From: Pseudomonas sp. HMWF032
GTDB taxonomy: Bacteria; Pseudomonadota; Gammaproteobacteria; Pseudomonadales; Pseudomonadaceae
Direction of reading: 5' to 3'
DNA length: 64,000 bases
NCBI RefSeq assembly: GCF_003060885.1
Contig: NZ_QAIG01000008.1
Span: 35,894-99,893, forward strand
Made by a program: the position numbers and the translations under genes. Positions 17,306-25,922 of this stretch are shown in pieces. Position 1 is the stretch's first letter, and every line of letters begins with the position of its first letter. Below the pieces are notes generated by a model. That model was not told the origin of the DNA. It made no database searches and worked only from the letters and a program-made list of their open reading frames with translations.

Positions 17306-18673
17306 TCATGCGACCTTGTCTTTTTGGATGGGAACTACCTCGCACATACCGGACAGTATTGGCTCAAAAATATACTCCGCAAGGTGACGTACTACAGGAA
17401 CAGCCACGCCATCCCCCACCACGTGGTATGCATCGTTATAGTTACTTGGGAGCTTATAGGCATCGTCAAGCCCCATCAGGCGCGCAGCTTCGCGCGGAGA
17501 CACCAAGCGTGAGCGGATCTTCTTCCCTTCGACAACAAGGATGACTTGCCGGCTCGATCCACCAGCCGGGGTGCGCAAACAACCTGCAATGTCGTCGAAC
17601 CGAACTTCGGCGCGCTGCACCTTGTTGCCCAGCTCATCGAGACGTGTACGCTTGTATAGGCCTCCCACCATGCGCCTACCCGACTTTTGCGCTGCACGGA
17701 CCTTTTCTAGGTTAGTAGGACTCATCATGGCTATGAGCTGTTTTGTTTTCTCCGCGCTATCCCACTTCACGCCTTCAGGGTGCTCTTCGATCAGCCCGAT
17801 AAAAGTAGTCTCCCTTTCTTGCGGAACTGGCAAATTCCACCACACCCAGGCTTCCCGAGCTTTCTTCGGCAGCGCGGCATAGGCTTTCAACATTCGCTCT
17901 GGGTGCCACGGACCGACAGGAACTTGGGACATCAACATTGGCGGAAGTTCCACGTCAGGCCGCACCCCTACAATAAAGACACGAGGGCGCGACTGCGGAA
18001 CAAAATGGCGTGCGTCGATCACCATTGCGCCAAACCGGTAGCCCGCATCACAGAGGACTGAGCCGATGGCTGCGAAATCTTCGCCATTGTTAGAGGTTAG
18101 TACTCCATAGACGTTTTCAAGCACAATCACTTTGGGAGCACGCTTTTCGGCCATAAGATCACGCATAAGTTGCCAGAACGGCCAAAATGTACCTGAACGG
18201 GTCTGCCGCTCATCCTGTTGACGTCCGATACCCTTATAAATACCTGCTAACGAAAGGTCTTGGCACGGAAAGGATGCCCACACTAGGTCAGCTTGACCTG
18301 GCAACTGCTTGGTGGTGACTTTGTTAATGTCTTCCACGAGCAGATCCAAACCGCCATCCCAGTTATCCCGGTAAACGCGACCTTTCATCGGGTCGAAGTC
18401 ATTAGCGAAAAGGCAGTCCCAGCCCTCGCCCAAACCTGCACGCGCCATCCCTCCCCCGGCAAAAAATTCGTAATAACGACGCCCTAAACGAGCATCGTGC
18501 GCTGGTCGGGTTTGAGCCAATTGTGTATCACGATGAATCTTTTCATCGATTGCTCGTGCAATCCAAGCACTCATGGTCATTTTGCCCCCGTCCGCACGAC
18601 ACAGGTTGTTTACCGCTTCATGCTGCGTATGTGTAAGGCGAAGACTAGTACGATAGTCGGGGGAATGAGTCAT
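17306..18673 (-). CDS. DNA (cytosine-5-)-methyltransferase with RHH-like N-terminus
   Basis: Protein of 455 residues. The C5-methylase motifs are in order: I (FFAGGG, 70-75), IV with catalytic C137 (FPCQDLS), VI (ENV, E186), VIII (QSRPRVFIVG, about 228), then after a target-recognition region IX (RSRLVSPREAARLMGL) and X (HVVGDGVAVPVV). All key residues are present, so it should be active. Residues 8-48 (RTSLRLT, then QHEAVNNL, then MSAWIARAIDEKI) have the strand-helix-helix pattern of ribbon-helix-helix DNA binders, perhaps for autoregulation. The ATG at 18673 is chosen because the longer frame would start inside the -35 box. No vsr gene is adjacent; the nearest nuclease is the convergent GIY-YIG gene. 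Confidence 0.9.
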   Translation of the reverse strand: MTHSPDYRTSLRLTHTQHEAVNNLCRADGGKMTMSAWIARAIDEKIHRDTQLAQTRPAHDARLGRRYYEFFAGGGMARAGLGEGWDCLFANDFDPMKGRVYRDNWDGGLDLLVEDINKVTTKQLPGQADLVWASFPCQDLSLAGIYKGIGRQQDERQTRSGTFWPFWQLMRDLMAEKRAPKVIVLENVYGVLTSNNGEDFAAIGSVLCDAGYRFGAMVIDARHFVPQSRPRVFIVGVRPDVELPPMLMSQVPVGPWHPERMLKAYAALPKKAREAWVWWNLPVPQERETTFIGLIEEHPEGVKWDSAEKTKQLIAMMSPTNLEKVRAAQKSGRRMVGGLYKRTRLDELGNKVQRAEVRFDDIAGCLRTPAGGSSRQVILVVEGKKIRSRLVSPREAARLMGLDDAYKLPSNYNDAYHVVGDGVAVPVVRHLAEYIFEPILSGMCEVVPIQKDKVA

Positions 18674-18711
18674 GATGTATCCAATTAATGGCGCCAAATT
18701 TAGGCTCCGCG

Positions 18712-18739
18712 AGAATACCGGGCTTACAGGTGTTGTCAA
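18712..18739 (-). promoter_or_regulatory. Promoter of the methyltransferase gene
   Basis: On the minus strand TTGACA (18739-18734) and TATTCT (18717-18712) are separated by 16 bases, about 40 bases before the ATG at 18673. The -35 matches consensus perfectly. Confidence 0.7.
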
Positions 18740-18781
18740 CCCTCACGCGGCCAGGCGTTGCAACCTACGCTACGATCACCA

Positions 18782-19033
18782 TCAGTCAAATACGCCTTGG
18801 ATTTCGTCCAGCGTGGGCATGACAGCGGGTACCATGGCAAGCTCACAGTCCGACGCCCCCAGGACTCGTGCATAAGCGACCATACCCACAGACAGGTCAC
18901 CCTTCTCGATGGCGATAACCTTCTCCTGGATGATGCCAGCCAAGGCAGCGAGTTTGGCTTGGGTCAGCCCTCAATTCAGGCGGCGCTGCCGAACCTGGGC
19001 ACCCAGGCGCGTTGCTATAAGGGAATAATCTAT
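18782..19033 (-). pseudogene. Decayed second copy of the XRE regulator gene
   Basis: The 252-base frame is collinear with the intact gene at 15180-15431 and has the same length. The start codon is ATA instead of ATG, and codon 21 is TGA (18971-18973) just before the helix-turn-helix. After the stop the frame continues GLTQAKLAALAGIIQEKVIAIEKG and ends MPTLDEIQGVFD, clearly homologous to the intact copy. Part of the operator is also kept upstream (GTAACGTATACAT, 19064-19076). The two copies are direct repeats around the NERD/GIY-YIG/methyltransferase segment. Confidence 0.88.
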
Positions 19034-19348
19034 GTTCTGTATACATGACATAACAGATGAAATGTAACGTATACATAACTCTTTAAAAAATCAAAGCGGA
19101 CGCGGAATTAAAGGCGAGTGCTAACAGCTAATCCGCAACACAGCCAGCAGAATTAGAGCAGAAACCGCCCGATGGAAGAGAAAACCTGACCGTTTCGCGG
19201 TACAAAAAACAGTACGCTAGCGGTACAGTGCCCAGCTCATACCAATTTCGCAAAATTACGCTCAACAACAGTAACCACGCTACTTCCAGCTCACTGTACC
19301 TGCGCTAACCTACGCACGATTTCACTGGGCTTGCAGCGTTTCTAGGCA
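19034..19348. other. Non-coding stretch before the right boundary
   Basis: About 315 A/T-rich bases without a supported gene. Besides the operator half-site they contain two GGTACA words (near 19199 and 19222) with CAGTAC between them. Such words could be remnants of recombinase arm sites, but nothing proves it. Confidence 0.4.
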
Positions 19349-19391
19349 ACTCATAATCCTTTACTCCACGGTTCGAGTCCGTGTGGGTCCA
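19349..19391 (+). repeat. attR-like copy: duplicated tRNA 3' half
   Basis: Direct copy of 12168-12210 with three mismatches (GG to AC after the anticodon arm; one C to T in the acceptor stem). The upstream half of a tRNA is missing, so this is not a functional gene. A terminator hairpin like that of the real tRNA follows. It marks the right end of a 7.2-kb segment inserted at the tRNA. Confidence 0.78.
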
Positions 19392-19397
19392 ACAAAC

Positions 19398-19422
19398 AAA
19401 AGCCGCGTATTACGCGGCTTTT
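19398..19422. terminator. Bidirectional terminator after the tRNA half-copy
   Basis: AAAAGCCGCG (19398-19407) pairs with CGCGGCTTTT (19413-19422) around TATTA. It resembles the tRNA terminator at 12219 and also serves the EAL gene reading from the right. Confidence 0.8.
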
Positions 19423-19449
19423 GCAGTCCTGCTTAGCGCTACGCGCCTG

Positions 19450-20811
19450 TCAGCCATTCTGGCGTTGCACAAAAGCGCTGAAAGCCTCGAGTGGCAGGGG
19501 CTTGCTGAATAGGTAGCCCTGAAACTGTACACACCCGTTACTCAGCAGAAACTGCTGCTGCGCGGCGGTTTCCACGCCTTCGGCGATCACCGACATGCCC
19601 ATGCTTTGCCCGAGCGCGATAACAGTGCGCACGATGGTTTCACTGCTGCTGTCGGTGAGTACGTCGCATATAAAGGATCGGTCGATTTTCAGCGTGTTGA
19701 GGGGCAGTCGTTTGAGGTGGCTGAGGGAGGAAAAACCGGTGCCGAAATCATCCAGGGAAAACCGCACGCCGCGCTCACCGAGCACCTGCATCTTGTTCAG
19801 CAAGTCATCGATGTCTTGCACGATCAGCGTCTCGGTCAATTCCAACTCCAGGCGACTGGTCTCAATCGCCTGTTCATCGACGAGTTTCAGCAGGTCGATT
19901 GCAAAGTCGGCCTGATGAAACTGTTTTTGACTGATGTTGACCGCCAGCCCCAAGGCGGCGTGGCGAGGGTCATCTTTCCAGCGATGCAATTGCTTGACGG
20001 ACTGCTCCAGCACCCACTGACCGATCGGGATGATCATCCCGGTTTTCTCGGCGTGATCGATGAACTCCGCAGGGGGGACAAGACCCCGTTGCGGGTGCTG
20101 CCAACGGATCAGGACTTCGGCGCCGGTAACGCGGCCCACGTGGTTCAGCTGAGGCTGGAAATACAGCACGAACTGCCCGTCCCGCAGCGCAATCTGTAGA
20201 TCACGGTCGAGAATAGAGCGCTCCGCCGCATCGCTTTGCAGGATGTGCAGCAGCACAAAGAGCATCAGCATGGCGGCACCGCCCTGGAACCAGGAGCCCA
20301 CTGCTCTCACTTCATCGGGCAGGCTGTAGGCATGGGTTGGACTCCAGGGAGAGGATGCCAGGGCGGTAAACAGCACCAGGCACATCAAGGCAACACCGTA
20401 GCGTAGCCACAGGCTTTCGTTGCGAAATGACATCAGGGCGGCCACAGCCAGTGGCAAGAGGTACAAATGGGTCGCACGCGGCGCGCCGGCTGTGTGCGGG
20501 TCAAGCACCAGGGTCATGCCGACGATCACCAGAATGATCACCCCGAACAACAGCAAATTGGCACTGCGAACCTTGTTGCGCAGGGTGAGGATAAATACAC
20601 CCAAGCCACACAGGATCAGGACAATGTCCATCAGCACGATGGCCCAGTACCCCCGTAACGCAAAAAAAACGCCCCAAAAACTACCCACCAGCAACAGCAC
20701 CAAACTGGCCAGCACCCGCATACGCCGCTCACGGCGTTCGCCGATCAGGGCCAGATCGGTGGAATACCAAAGTTTGATGATTTGCCGGATAAAGGCCGAA
20801 AGGGCGCTCAT
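19450..20811 (-). CDS. Membrane-bound EAL-domain c-di-GMP phosphodiesterase
   Basis: Protein of 453 residues. The N-terminal 200 residues hold about six hydrophobic segments and no known sensor domain. The EAL domain covers about 205-445. The signature appears as EVL (GAEVLIRW), followed by NIS, the ELTET glutamate, [21 protein letters not shown] and QGYLFSKP. All residues for metal binding and catalysis appear kept, so hydrolysis of c-di-GMP is expected. No GGDEF domain is fused. It lies just downstream of a GGDEF gene on the same strand, so the two could act as an opposed pair. Confidence 0.93.
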   Translation of the reverse strand: MSALSAFIRQIIKLWYSTDLALIGERRERRMRVLASLVLLLVGSFWGVFFALRGYWAIVLMDIVLILCGLGVFILTLRNKVRSANLLLFGVIILVIVGMTLVLDPHTAGAPRATHLYLLPLAVAALMSFRNESLWLRYGVALMCLVLFTALASSPWSPTHAYSLPDEVRAVGSWFQGGAAMLMLFVLLHILQSDAAERSILDRDLQIALRDGQFVLYFQPQLNHVGRVTGAEVLIRWQHPQRGLVPPAEFIDHAEKTGMIIPIGQWVLEQSVKQLHRWKDDPRHAALGLAVNISQKQFHQADFAIDLLKLVDEQAIETSRLELELTETLIVQDIDDLLNKMQVLGERGVRFSLDDFGTGFSSLSHLKRLPLNTLKIDRSFICDVLTDSSSETIVRTVIALGQSMGMSVIAEGVETAAQQQFLLSNGCVQFQGYLFSKPLPLEAFSAFVQRQNG

Positions 20812-20902
20812 TGAATGTCTCTAATAGACCTGTTTTGGAGCCGCGCAGGCGAATGGAGCACCCCGGAGCGCCCGAGTCAGTGTAGACGGCCATGCCGCCG
20901 CG

Positions 20903-22000
20903 TCATGTGCCATCGCTCGGCCCACGCGACACATCAATAACTGAGTCGCGGTAAACCAGGCGATTACGGCCCTGTTCCTTGCCCCGGTACAAGCGCTTGT
21001 CCGCGCAGCGATACAGTTGTTCCGCGCTTTCACCATCGGTGGGCCACTCGGCTAATCCGAGGGTCACACTGAGGAAAATCTGCTGTTCACCATAGAGCAA
21101 CGCTCGGCTGGCGATCTGTTCACGCAGCATTTCCACCAGCGGCACGGCGGCTTGCTGATCCGTGTTGCGCAGCAGCAGACCAAATTCTTCACCGCCCAGG
21201 CGACCCAGGCTGTCAGTGTTGCGCAGGCGCTGGCTGAGGCTGTTGCAGATGTGGCGCAAGGCCTGATCGCCCGCATCGTGGCCGTACTGGTCATTGACCG
21301 CTTTGAAGTGGTCAACATCGAGGATCACCAGCACCAGACGCCCCTGGCTACGCCGGACTTCGCGCACACTCTGTTCCAGGCTCTGCTGGAAGCTGCCACG
21401 GCTGGCCACCCCCGTCAGCGCATCGGTTCGAGCCATTTGCTGCAACTGCTGGTGGGCCAGGGCACGCCGGGTTTCGTAGAGGTGCACGAAGATGATGATC
21501 ATCACCCCGCAGAACACGGCATTACCCAAGTCGATCAGGCCTTCGGCATCCCAGCGTAGCGGATAGGTGTAGAGGTAAAGCAGGCAGGCGCCGAGTACAA
21601 AGGGCAGCGCCAGCAAGCTGCCGCGCGTGCGCCCAAGCAGTAGATAGGAGAGCACGGGGATGCTGTATACCCAGACGAAAGCCGTCTTGGAGGCATTGGG
21701 AATGACGATGATATACAGCAGAAAACTGAAGGTCGGCAGCAGGTAGAGGTACACCCAGGGCAACAAATTTCGCACCCGGATAATTCGCCAGGCGCCCCAC
21801 AGCAAAATCCCGGTGACCAGTAACTCGAAACTGGCAAACAGGTAATTGCCAGCCATGAACTGCAACATGCAGAACACGCCGAGGGTCAGCCCGGTGGCAG
21901 CAAAGATCATGCGGATCAAGGAACGCTGGCCAATGTCCTGCATATCGTCGACAGCAGCACTTTTGTCAGCGCCCCGCTTGGCTCGCGATCGGAAGAACAT
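20903..22000 (-). CDS. Membrane-bound GGDEF diguanylate cyclase
   Basis: Protein of 365 residues. Hydrophobic segments fill residues 28-180. The GGDEF domain covers about 190-350 with the active-site form GGEEF (RLGGEEFGLLL). An inhibitory I-site RNTD lies exactly five residues before it, so product inhibition is expected. DVDHFKAVNDQYGH carries the metal and guanine ligands. It precedes the EAL gene by about 90 bases on the same strand. The signal sensed by the membrane part is unknown. Confidence 0.93.
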   Translation of the reverse strand: MFFRSRAKRGADKSAAVDDMQDIGQRSLIRMIFAATGLTLGVFCMLQFMAGNYLFASFELLVTGILLWGAWRIIRVRNLLPWVYLYLLPTFSFLLYIIVIPNASKTAFVWVYSIPVLSYLLLGRTRGSLLALPFVLGACLLYLYTYPLRWDAEGLIDLGNAVFCGVMIIIFVHLYETRRALAHQQLQQMARTDALTGVASRGSFQQSLEQSVREVRRSQGRLVLVILDVDHFKAVNDQYGHDAGDQALRHICNSLSQRLRNTDSLGRLGGEEFGLLLRNTDQQAAVPLVEMLREQIASRALLYGEQQIFLSVTLGLAEWPTDGESAEQLYRCADKRLYRGKEQGRNRLVYRDSVIDVSRGPSDGT

Positions 22001-22296
22001 GGCTCGGCCCTGCCCGGATGGCGGAGTGATGGCTCACTGTGCCTCAACTCGCGCCCTCAATACCAGATGGTTGCTGCACCGCAGTCAACCACGGGCGGTT
22101 GACGTGCTCGCCACAGCCGGTAAAGTGCCGCCCATGCACACACGTCATCTCTGCCCCATCGCTGCGTTTTATTACGCCCTGCTCCCTCTCACCAGGCGGT
22201 AGATGCGTTGTTGAATGTCCGATCCGCCTGAGGCGGCCCGGATAGCACACCCTCACTCCAGTCTCCTCAGGCCTTTGCCTTCACCAGGAGACACCT

Positions 22297-23538
22297 ATGT
22301 CCAGCAACACCTTTGATCTGCTCGACCAGCTTGATGCCCGTGGTTTTATCCACCAGAGCACCGACCTCGATGGCCTGCGCCTGGCGCTCAACCAAGGCCC
22401 GCTCACCTTCTACCTTGGCTTTGATGCCACGGCGGACAGCCTACACGTCGGCCATTTGCAGGCGTTGATGCTGGTGCGCCACCTGCAACGCGCCGGGCAC
22501 AAGCCGATCCTGCTGATTGGCGGCGCGACCACGCGCATCGGCGACCCGAGCTTTCGCGACAGCAGCCGACCAGTGCTGACGGAAGCGCAGATCCAGCACA
22601 ACATTGCCGGGATTACCGGCTGCTTTGCCCGCTACATCCAGCTCGGCGATGGCCCCTGCGACGGTTTGGTGGTGGACAACGCCGACTGGCTGGACGGCAT
22701 CGGCTACCTGCAGTTTCTCGATCAGGTCGGCCGGCACTTTTCCATCAACCGCCTGCTGACCTTCGACGCCGTGCGCAACCGCCTGGAGCGTGGGCATTCG
22801 CTGAGCGTTCAGGCGTTCGGCTACACCCTGCTGCAGGCCCATGACTTCACTGAGTTGGCGCGCCGACACAATTGCACCCTGCAACTGGGCGGAGCCGACC
22901 AGTGGGCGAATATCATCAATGGTGTGGAGTTGGGCCGGCGCCAGGACTGTCAGCCGCTGTTCGGCCTGACCATGCCGCTGCTGACCACCCGTGACGGGCG
23001 CAAGATGGGCAAATCCGCCAGCGGCGCGGTGTGGCTGAATGGCGACAAGCTCGCGCCGTACGACTTCTGGCAGTTCTGGCGGGATTGCGATGATGCCGAT
23101 GTCGGGCGCTTTCTCGCCCTGTTCAGCGAACTGCCGTTGGATGAGGTGGCGCGCTTGAGCGCCCTCAAGGGCGCCGAACTGAACCAGGCGAAGATCATCC
23201 TGGCCAACGCTGCCACAGCCCTGGCCCACGGTGAACAAGCTGCCCGCGACGCCGCAGCCACCGCTCTGGCGTTATTTAGCGCAAAAGACACGGCTGCCGA
23301 GCTGCCACAGCTAAGCGTCAGCCCGGAAGACCTTGCTAGCGGTTTGAGCCTCACCGATCTGTTGCTACGCCATAACGTGCAGCCCTCACGCAGCGCAGTA
23401 CGCCGCCTGGCGAGCGGCGGCGGTCTGCTGCTGGATGGCGAACGTCAGCGCAACCCAGACCAGCCGCTGCAGGCCTGGCAACTGGGCCGGCGGCTAAGCC
23501 TGGGCAAGAAGCGTCATTACCTGTTGCAGGCGCGGTGA
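22297..23538 (+). CDS. tyrS: Tyrosine--tRNA ligase
   Basis: Protein of 413 residues, class I synthetase. The HIGH motif appears as H50-V-G-H53 and the KMSKS loop as KMGKS (236-240). A C-terminal S4-like RNA-binding domain (residues of about 350-405) ends with [17 protein letters not shown] stands before the ATG at 22297. Length and layout are of the E. coli TyrS type; pseudomonads may carry a second enzyme, TyrZ. The 296-base gap before it has no gene but includes the palindrome CCGCCTGAGGCGG and must hold the promoters of tyrS and the divergent cyclase gene. Confidence 0.95.
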   Translation: MSSNTFDLLDQLDARGFIHQSTDLDGLRLALNQGPLTFYLGFDATADSLHVGHLQALMLVRHLQRAGHKPILLIGGATTRIGDPSFRDSSRPVLTEAQIQHNIAGITGCFARYIQLGDGPCDGLVVDNADWLDGIGYLQFLDQVGRHFSINRLLTFDAVRNRLERGHSLSVQAFGYTLLQAHDFTELARRHNCTLQLGGADQWANIINGVELGRRQDCQPLFGLTMPLLTTRDGRKMGKSASGAVWLNGDKLAPYDFWQFWRDCDDADVGRFLALFSELPLDEVARLSALKGAELNQAKIILANAATALAHGEQAARDAAATALALFSAKDTAAELPQLSVSPEDLASGLSLTDLLLRHNVQPSRSAVRRLASGGGLLLDGERQRNPDQPLQAWQLGRRLSLGKKRHYLLQAR

Positions 23539-23555
23539 TGCACCGGTCATGGTTT

Positions 23556-23720
23556 TATCGCGGGAGGGGCTGGGCGGCATTCCGCTTTAGCCGCGATAAC
23601 AGCCGTTAAAAGCTCGCCGCTAAAGCGCCTCCCACACACGACACAGGACAGCGTTAGCGTAGGGTGGACCCCGCTGCACCGGTCCACCAAGGGCAACCGT
23701 GCGGACGCCCAGGGTGGAAA
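23556..23720. repeat. REP-type repeats after tyrS
   Basis: TATCGCGG (23556-23563) pairs with CCGCGATA (23591-23598). The minus-strand word GTGGGAGGCGCTTTAGCGGC (23635-23616) is a Pseudomonas REP core. A second family, AGGGTGGACC with GGTCCACC, follows at 23660-23690. They fill the gap between the convergent tyrS and speB genes. Confidence 0.65.
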
Positions 23721-23747
23721 TAAAACGCGATTTCCAGCCAACGCCCG

Positions 23748-24719
23748 CTAGGTTTTTTCACCCAACTTATGCCGCGCGGCATACAGGCATACCAACTCCA
23801 TCGCCACGGTGGCGCCCGCCAGTGCGGTAACTTCGGCGTGGTCGTAGGGCGGCGACACTTCCACCACATCCATGCCGACCAGATTGATCCCGCGCAGGGC
23901 GCGGAGAATTTCCAACGCCTGATGCGTACTCAGGCCGCCGCACACCGGCGTGCCGGTGCCCGGGGCGAAGGCTGGGTCGAGGCAGTCGATATCAAAGGTC
24001 AGGTACACCGGGTGATCACCGACTCGCGCGCGGATTTGCGCGGCGATCTGCTCCGGCGTGCTGCGGTGCACCTGACGCGCATCCAGCACCTGAAAGCCCA
24101 TCACGTCGTCATTGGTGGTACGCAGGCCAATTTGCACCGAGCGCGAAGGATCGACCAGCCCTTCACGGGCCGCGTGGTAGAACATGGTGCCGTGGCTGAC
24201 GCCTTGCTCGCTGTCATCACTGTCCGGCCAGGTGTCGCTGTGGGCATCGAAGTGCACCAATGACAGCGTGCCGTGTTTACGCGCATGGGCCTTGAGCAGC
24301 GGGTAGCTGATGAAGTGATCGCCGCCCAAGGTGAGCATGGCGCAACCGGCCTGCACGATATGCTCGGCGTGCGCCTCGATGGCCGCCGGAATCTTGTGCG
24401 GCAGGGCGTGATCGAAATTGCAGTCGCCGTAGTCGATCACCGCCAGGTGGTCGAAGGGGTCGAACTCCCAGGGGTAATGCCGCTCCCAGGCGCTGGTGAT
24501 CGATGCCGCGCGAATCGCCCGCGGACCGAAGCGGGTGCCGGGGCGGTTGGTGGTGGCGGTGTCGAAGGGCACGCCGCTGACCACCAGATCCACGCCGGCT
24601 AGGTCGCGACTGTAACGCCGGCGCATAAAACTGGTGACGCCCGCATAGGTCGGCTCGGAGAAGGTGCCGTAGAGGCTGTCGCGGGTGAAGGCCAGGTCGT
24701 TGCCGTTGAATGCTTCCAT
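23748..24719 (-). CDS. speB: Agmatinase (ureohydrolase family)
   Basis: Protein of 323 residues. The manganese ligands of ureohydrolases are present: GGDHF, DAHSDTW and DIDCLDPAFAPGTGTP. The sequence around VHFDAH, HGTMFYHA and VYLTFDIDCLDPAF is close to E. coli SpeB (agmatine to putrescine and urea), and not to Pseudomonas GbuA as I recall it. A related guanidino substrate cannot be excluded. The ATG at 24719 has AAGG upstream and lies 10 bases after the binding-protein gene, so the two form an operon. Confidence 0.88.
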   Translation of the reverse strand: MEAFNGNDLAFTRDSLYGTFSEPTYAGVTSFMRRRYSRDLAGVDLVVSGVPFDTATTNRPGTRFGPRAIRAASITSAWERHYPWEFDPFDHLAVIDYGDCNFDHALPHKIPAAIEAHAEHIVQAGCAMLTLGGDHFISYPLLKAHARKHGTLSLVHFDAHSDTWPDSDDSEQGVSHGTMFYHAAREGLVDPSRSVQIGLRTTNDDVMGFQVLDARQVHRSTPEQIAAQIRARVGDHPVYLTFDIDCLDPAFAPGTGTPVCGGLSTHQALEILRALRGINLVGMDVVEVSPPYDHAEVTALAGATVAMELVCLYAARHKLGEKT

Positions 24720-24729
24720 TGCCTTGTCC

Positions 24730-25809
24730 TCAATACTGACTGCGGAAAGTGGTCCAGATGCGCGTGCGTTCACGTTGTTGGCGCAGCGGCATCAATTGCT
24801 CGGCAAACAGGCGTGCGCGCACCGCTTCACCGGGGTAGATATCGGCATCGCCGCTGATCGCCGGGTCAACCAGCGCCGTGGCAGCCTGGTTGGCGTTGGC
24901 GAAGAACACGTTGTTGGTCAGCTCGGCGATGGCCTCGGGGCGCAGCATGTAATCGATAAAGGCGTGGGCGGCCTTGGGGTGCGGCGCATCGGCCGGGATG
25001 GCCATGGTGTCGAACCACAGCAGCGTGCCTTCACGCGGGATGCGGTACTGCACCTCGAACGGCTGCTTGGCCTCAGCGGCGTTGGCCGCGGCCATGTAGG
25101 CGTCGCCGTTGTAGGTCAGCGCCAGGCAGATTTCGCCCTTGGCCAGGTCATTGATATGCCGGCCGGCGCCGACGTAACGCAGGTTCGGTTGCAGCTGGGT
25201 GAGCAGCTGCGCCACGGCATCGAGGTCGGCGCGGTCGCTGCTGTAAGGGTCTTTGCCGAGGTAGTTGAGGGCAATGCTGATTACTTCCTGCGGCGAGTCG
25301 ATCACCGCGATGCCGCAGTCCTTGAGCTTGCTGGCGTACTCGGGCTTGAACAGCAGATCCAGGCTGTTCAGCGGCACGCCGGGCAAACGCTTTTCGAGCG
25401 CCTGAAGGTTGAAACCCACGCCAACCGTGCCCCAGGTGTACGGCAGGCCGAACTGGTTGCCGGGGTCGGCACTGGCGAGCTTGCTCAGCAGCGCCGAGTC
25501 GAGGTTCTGCAGATGCGGCAGTTGCGTGCGATCCAGCGGTTGCACGGCCTTGGCCTGAATCGCCCGAGCCAGGCCGCTGGAAGCCGGGAAGACGACGTCA
25601 TAACCGCTGCCGCCGGTGAGCAGTTTGCTGTCCAGGGCTTCGGCACTGTCGAAGATGTCGTATTTGACCGTGATCCCGGTTTCATCCTTGAAGCGCTGCA
25701 GGGCTTGCTCCGGCAGGTAGGCGGACCAACTGTACAGGTTCAGGGCTTTTTCTTCGGCCTGAGCGGCGAAGGCGCAACACAGCAGCAACGGAGCAAGGGC
25801 CTGACGCAT
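24730..25809 (-). CDS. Polyamine-type ABC transporter substrate-binding protein
   Basis: Protein of 359 residues with a signal peptide (MRQALAPLLLCCAFAAQA). The mature start LNLYSWSAYLPEQALQRF and the blocks YDVVFPAS, GLPYTWGTVGVGFN and LTYNGDAY are of the PotF/SpuD polyamine-binding family. The ATG at 25809 gives the signal peptide; the longer frame is not supported. No permease or ATPase gene accompanies it, so it must use another system or act as a sensor. It precedes speB, which fits uptake or sensing of agmatine-like compounds. Confidence 0.9.
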   Translation of the reverse strand: MRQALAPLLLCCAFAAQAEEKALNLYSWSAYLPEQALQRFKDETGITVKYDIFDSAEALDSKLLTGGSGYDVVFPASSGLARAIQAKAVQPLDRTQLPHLQNLDSALLSKLASADPGNQFGLPYTWGTVGVGFNLQALEKRLPGVPLNSLDLLFKPEYASKLKDCGIAVIDSPQEVISIALNYLGKDPYSSDRADLDAVAQLLTQLQPNLRYVGAGRHINDLAKGEICLALTYNGDAYMAAANAAEAKQPFEVQYRIPREGTLLWFDTMAIPADAPHPKAAHAFIDYMLRPEAIAELTNNVFFANANQAATALVDPAISGDADIYPGEAVRARLFAEQLMPLRQQRERTRIWTTFRSQY

Positions 25810-25922
25810 GGGAATGACCTCGGTAAAGGGGTGAGCTGGGCACATCCTGCCTGCCGGTTTGCTTAGCTTAAATATGAAGTGTTCTACTCTGGCATCGACA
25901 TACATCAATGTTAGGCCCTGCC

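Noticed and set aside
18674..18739. Longer methyltransferase start at a TTG
   Set aside because: The TTG is part of the TTGACA -35 box, so the transcript starts downstream of it.
19349..19394. Second tRNA gene
   Set aside because: Only the 3' half is present; D-arm and 5' acceptor strand are missing and the CCA end is altered.
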